Assembly (NCBI RefSeq): GCF_017377855.1
Contig: NZ_JAFREP010000021.1
Coordinates: forward strand, 62,001-126,000
From: Acanthopleuribacter pedis
GTDB taxonomy: Bacteria; Acidobacteriota; Holophagae; Acanthopleuribacterales; Acanthopleuribacteraceae
Direction of reading: 5' to 3'
DNA length: 64,000 nucleotides
Every line of letters begins with the position of its first letter. The stretch's first letter is position 1. Shown here piece after piece: positions 61,032 through 64,000 of the stretch. The notes beneath the pieces were generated by a model that saw only the letters and a program-made list of their open reading frames with translations, was not told the origin of the DNA and made no database searches. The position numbers were made by a program, and so were the translations under genes.

Positions 61032-62390
61032 ATGCCGATTCCCCTCCACGAAACCCTCCATTTCTGCAAAAACCAAATCGAGGCGCAACTCGATTGGGGC
61101 GAATCCGCCGGCTGGAAGCAAAGGGACTACGAACGTTTGAGTGGGCTGATTTTGAAAGAGACGGAGATCTCGATCAGCCTGTCAACATTACGGCGCCTGT
61201 GGAAACCGGAATACGCGGCCACCCCCCACCCCTCCACCCTAGAAGCCTTGGCCCAATTCGCGGGTTTTGAGAGCTGGCATGCCTGCCAACAACAGTTGCA
61301 TCAGCGCCAAGAAGCAGCGCCGCCGACCGCGCAATCCGAACCCGAGCCAACCCCGAACCCACCGCCGCCGCCAAGCAGCGCGATGTCGGCGCCAAGCAAC
61401 CAGGGGCCGGTCTCGGACGCCTCCCGATTTGCGCCCTGGATCGGCTCGGCCCTTTTGGTCGGGGCCGTGGTGCTGGTTTTGTTCTCGATGTTCGCCAACC
61501 ACCCGGCCGAATCCTTTGAAGCGGCGCCGCTACCCGAGGTCGCCTTTGACCACCGCACCACGGTTACCCGCGCCCTGCCCAATACGGTCATTTTCGACTT
61601 CGATCTGGCCCCGCTGGAAACCAAAGAAGCCACCTTCCAGCAGTCCTGGAATGAAGCGGAACGGGTGCCACTCACCCCGGACCAGCGCCACCATGCCGCG
61701 GTTTATTACTATCCCGGTTTCCACCGCGCACGCCTGATGGTCGACGGGCGCATCGTGGCCGACCGCCGCGTGCACATCCAAACCGAGGGTTGGTTGCCGC
61801 TGGCACGCTACAAAAGACGCGACACGCGGCCTTTTTACCTTCCCCTTGAGGCCTTCAAGGCAAACGGCATCATGGGCGTCCAACCGGAAACCCTGGACGG
61901 GGTTCAACTGGACCGCTCGCGGAACCGCTATTGGGTCAGCTATTACAACGTGCGCGACTTCGGCGAACTTACCGGCAATGATTTTCAGTTAGCGGCACGC
62001 CTGCGCAACCGCCTGGAAGACGGCGGCTTAACCTGTCAACAGAGCGAGCTATTCGTCTTCTGTGAAAACGGTGTTTACCTGATTCCCATGGCATTCGCGG
62101 GTTGTGTGAGCAACCTGTCGCTGTGGTTTCCCGGCGAATCGCTTTCGGGCCGAAAACACGATTTCAGTGCATTCGGTCGCGATTTATCCGAATGGCGCGA
62201 ACTCTCCCTAACGGCCGAGGCGGGTAGGGTTACCATCCACATCGACGGCGACCCGGTTTACCAACACCAACTGGCGCTGGATGCGGGCCCCATCAAAGGC
62301 CTGCAATTTCGGTTTTTGGGAACCGGCTCGGTCGACTGGGTCGAACTCAAATCCCCCCATGGCGAGACGGTGTACCGCGACGACTTTTAA
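61032..62390 (+). CDS. Helix-turn-helix membrane regulator with extracytoplasmic domain
   Basis: About 453 residues from the ATG at 61032 (AGGTGA upstream; the frame is open to 60990). The N-terminal 85 residues (LSGLILKETEISISLSTLRRLW...PHPSTLEALAQFAGFESWHACQQQL) look like a DNA-binding helical domain that I have no family name for. A Pro/Glu-rich linker follows, then one transmembrane helix at about 136-158 (IGSALLVGAVVLVLFSMFA). The remaining 290 residues are a periplasmic region with beta-sandwich character (VTIHIDGDPVYQHQLALDAGPIKGLQFRFLGTGSVDWVEL), perhaps a lectin fold. It may be a one-component signal transducer across the membrane. Its stop overlaps by 3 bases the stop of the convergent histidine kinase gene. 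Confidence 0.7.
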   Translation: MPIPLHETLHFCKNQIEAQLDWGESAGWKQRDYERLSGLILKETEISISLSTLRRLWKPEYAATPHPSTLEALAQFAGFESWHACQQQLHQRQEAAPPTAQSEPEPTPNPPPPPSSAMSAPSNQGPVSDASRFAPWIGSALLVGAVVLVLFSMFANHPAESFEAAPLPEVAFDHRTTVTRALPNTVIFDFDLAPLETKEATFQQSWNEAERVPLTPDQRHHAAVYYYPGFHRARLMVDGRIVADRRVHIQTEGWLPLARYKRRDTRPFYLPLEAFKANGIMGVQPETLDGVQLDRSRNRYWVSYYNVRDFGELTGNDFQLAARLRNRLEDGGLTCQQSELFVFCENGVYLIPMAFAGCVSNLSLWFPGESLSGRKHDFSAFGRDLSEWRELSLTAEAGRVTIHIDGDPVYQHQLALDAGPIKGLQFRFLGTGSVDWVELKSPHGETVYRDDF

Positions 62391-64000
62391 TCAGAGCGTG
62401 GCACCCGCACCCCAGCCGGAAACGAAAGCCGAACCACCCAACGCGCCGCCTCCATGCCGTACACCAGCGACCACCCGCCGGGAAACGATTCCTCGAGGCG
62501 CGCCCTTACGTAACGAAGGCCGACCCCTTCCTCGCCCAACACATCGTCGCTCTGTTGCAGCAAGGATCCGCCGTTGGCCAACACAACCAGACACCGGCGC
62601 GCCTCCTCCGTGATATGAAGGGAAAAAGTGCCGCTCTCACCGGGCGCAAACGCATGGGTCAAGGCATTTTCGATTAAGGTGTGCAGAAGCAGCGGCGGCA
62701 CGGCGGGTTCCTCGCCGACGCACACCACATCCAGTTGGTAATCCGCATCTTTCCGGCCCCCCATAATTGCCAAATGGGCGCGACAGAGTTCGAGTTCCTC
62801 GGCCAGCGGGACCAAGGGTTCGGCGGAAATGCGGTCAATAATGCGGAACTCGTCGGCTAAGGCGCGCACCATGGCAATGGCCCGGCTGGGTTGGTCCTCA
62901 ATCCAAGAGATAATCGACAGCAGGGTGTTCATCAGGAAATGGGGCTGGATATTTTTTTTAAGGAGCTGGGTTTCCAATCGGGCCGAACGCATCTCAGCCT
63001 GCCGGTGGGCGCGCTCCCGCGCCTGGATTTGCAGACTCATCGAAAGCGTCATACAGAACAAAAAAAGAATCAGGACAAGACTGTAACTGGGCGAAAGCAC
63101 TTGCCCAAAACCTTGAAAGTAGAGGGTAATGCCGGCCAAGCCCAGGGCGGCGGGCCACGCTCCGGGAACCCGTTGGGTGCCTTGCCAAATCACCAAACCC
63201 AGCGGATACCAGAAGGGTGACAACGGCAATCCCAGTCCAGTCGACACGCCAACCACCGCGACCATGATCGCCAGGTGACGTCGCCGTTCACCTATATTGA
63301 AATTGCTTAGGAAAAACACGTGGAGCAGGAACGCATTGATACCGGGTAACCACGTATAAAAGGCATTTTTCCAAGGAAGATGGGTAATCGGATGGGGAAA
63401 AAACGAAAGCCAAAGATAGCCGATTATTTCACCCATAACCGCCATGCAAAACAGGGTAAACCACAGAATGGCAGCGTGCCGGCGGCCGCCCAAAAACAAG
63501 GCGACACACAGGGCAAAGGCCAAAAACCAAATACCGAGATTGATGAGCTTGAGGTAGTAGGCGTCGGTTTGGCGCCCGCGAAAATGGTTAAGCGTGCCTA
63601 TTTCGACGGCGGGTAAACGGTATAAATCCGGCAACGCGTGACAGGAGAGCCGCACGGCCAGCAGATGCCGTCCCGGCGAACTCGCCTCACGCGGTATCGC
63701 GTGATAGCCGAGCAGGGTGCCCGGCCGCTCTTCTTCGCGGCTCGCGGCAACCCGACCGTTTTGATCCAACAGACGGCCGTTCCAATAGAGTTCGTAGGCG
63801 ACCGGTTGTTCTTCAAGATAAAGTCCGAGAAATTGGGTTTCGCCCAAAGTTCCTTCCAAGAGGACGTCGCGACGAAACCAGACGACGCCCTCGGGCGCGG
63901 CGACGGCCGTACCGTCGGCCACCACAACCGGTAGGTCGCCGTCGGAAAACATCGGATCGGCAAAAGCCGGATCATCCGACGCCAGATACCGCCAGGACTG
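62387..64000 (-). CDS. LytS/YehU-type sensor histidine kinase, 5'-truncated by window edge
   Basis: More than 537 residues are visible; the frame is open to the last base of the window, so the start is outside. The visible N-terminus (QSWRYLASDDPAFADPMFSD...) begins a 7TMR-DISM-type extracellular beta-sandwich domain. Several TM helices follow (LGIWFLAFALCVALFLGG, ILWFTLFCMAVMGEIIGYLWLSFF, AFLLHVFFLSNF and others). A coiled coil leads into the His_kinase domain with the phosphoacceptor His in LKKNIQPHFLMNTLLSIISW. The ATPase part has PPLLLHTLIENALTHAF (N box) and GVGLRYVRARLEE (G box). By family it would pair with a LytTR response regulator, not visible here. It converges with the HTH-membrane regulator. 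Confidence 0.9.
   Translation of the reverse strand, partial: QSWRYLASDDPAFADPMFSDGDLPVVVADGTAVAAPEGVVWFRRDVLLEGTLGETQFLGLYLEEQPVAYELYWNGRLLDQNGRVAASREEERPGTLLGYHAIPREASSPGRHLLAVRLSCHALPDLYRLPAVEIGTLNHFRGRQTDAYYLKLINLGIWFLAFALCVALFLGGRRHAAILWFTLFCMAVMGEIIGYLWLSFFPHPITHLPWKNAFYTWLPGINAFLLHVFFLSNFNIGERRRHLAIMVAVVGVSTGLGLPLSPFWYPLGLVIWQGTQRVPGAWPAALGLAGITLYFQGFGQVLSPSYSLVLILFLFCMTLSMSLQIQARERAHRQAEMRSARLETQLLKKNIQPHFLMNTLLSIISWIEDQPSRAIAMVRALADEFRIIDRISAEPLVPLAEELELCRAHLAIMGGRKDADYQLDVVCVGEEPAVPPLLLHTLIENALTHAFAPGESGTFSLHITEEARRCLVVLANGGSLLQQSDDVLGEEGVGLRYVRARLEESFPGGWSLVYGMEAARWVVRLSFPAGVRVPRSD

Overview
The window looks like the chromosome of a Gram-negative bacterium with a large genome and about 55% GC. 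It carries a TonB-dependent receptor, periplasmic adaptor proteins, lipoproteins and a very large secreted RHS system. The mix of families (FecR-type signalling, PATAN/DUF4388 response regulators, Bacteroidota-style RHS proteins, many intergenic palindromes) suggests an Acidobacteriota-like lineage, possibly near Acanthopleuribacter, but no rRNA or marker gene in the window settles this. I saw no tRNA, rRNA, CRISPR array or transposase.

Layout. 1-12.1 kb: the end of a GH25 lysozyme; an ECF sigma / FecR anti-sigma / TonB receptor operon; a methyltransferase; a YqcI/YcgG protein; a tiny gene with its own promoter and terminator; a stand-alone divergent EF-Tu; an orphan secreted protein made of an RHS core remnant plus a His/Cys domain; and a pair of paralogous membrane-anchored proteins. 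12.7-19.9 kb: an amidase, then a tightly overlapping operon of one ABC ATPase, three successive periplasmic adaptors and one MacB-type permease. 20-31.6 kb, mostly minus strand: an M36 metalloprotease, a DUF5522 protein, an MltD-like transglycosylase with three LysM domains, a 2-oxoglutarate dehydrogenase E1 with an inserted cyclic-nucleotide-binding domain, and a WD40-like protein. 31.9-41.1 kb: two uncharacterised proteins, a REC-PATAN-DegV fusion, a HEAT-like protein, MscS, an alpha/beta hydrolase and a PAS-GGDEF-EAL protein. 42.0-58.6 kb: a two-gene RHS system of about 5,300 residues that ends in an M91-like metallopeptidase domain, followed 9 bp later by a small secreted protein that is the immunity candidate. 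58.6-64 kb: an M90 peptidase with a SEC-C tail, a secreted lectin-fold protein, an HTH-transmembrane regulator, and a LytS-type histidine kinase that runs off the right edge.

Two families of non-coding palindromic repeats lie between genes. Family A is about 210 bp, with two full copies and two deletion derivatives. Both full copies sit inside the loop of what looks like a pre-existing transcription terminator. Family B is about 165-175 bp, with three full copies and several fragments, one of them nested.

The observations most worth checking are the cyclic-nucleotide domain inside SucA, the elfamycin-site changes in the extra EF-Tu, the RHS metallopeptidase with its candidate immunity gene, the signal-peptide-bearing orphan RHS tail, the REC-PATAN-DegV fusion, and the terminator-nested repeats.
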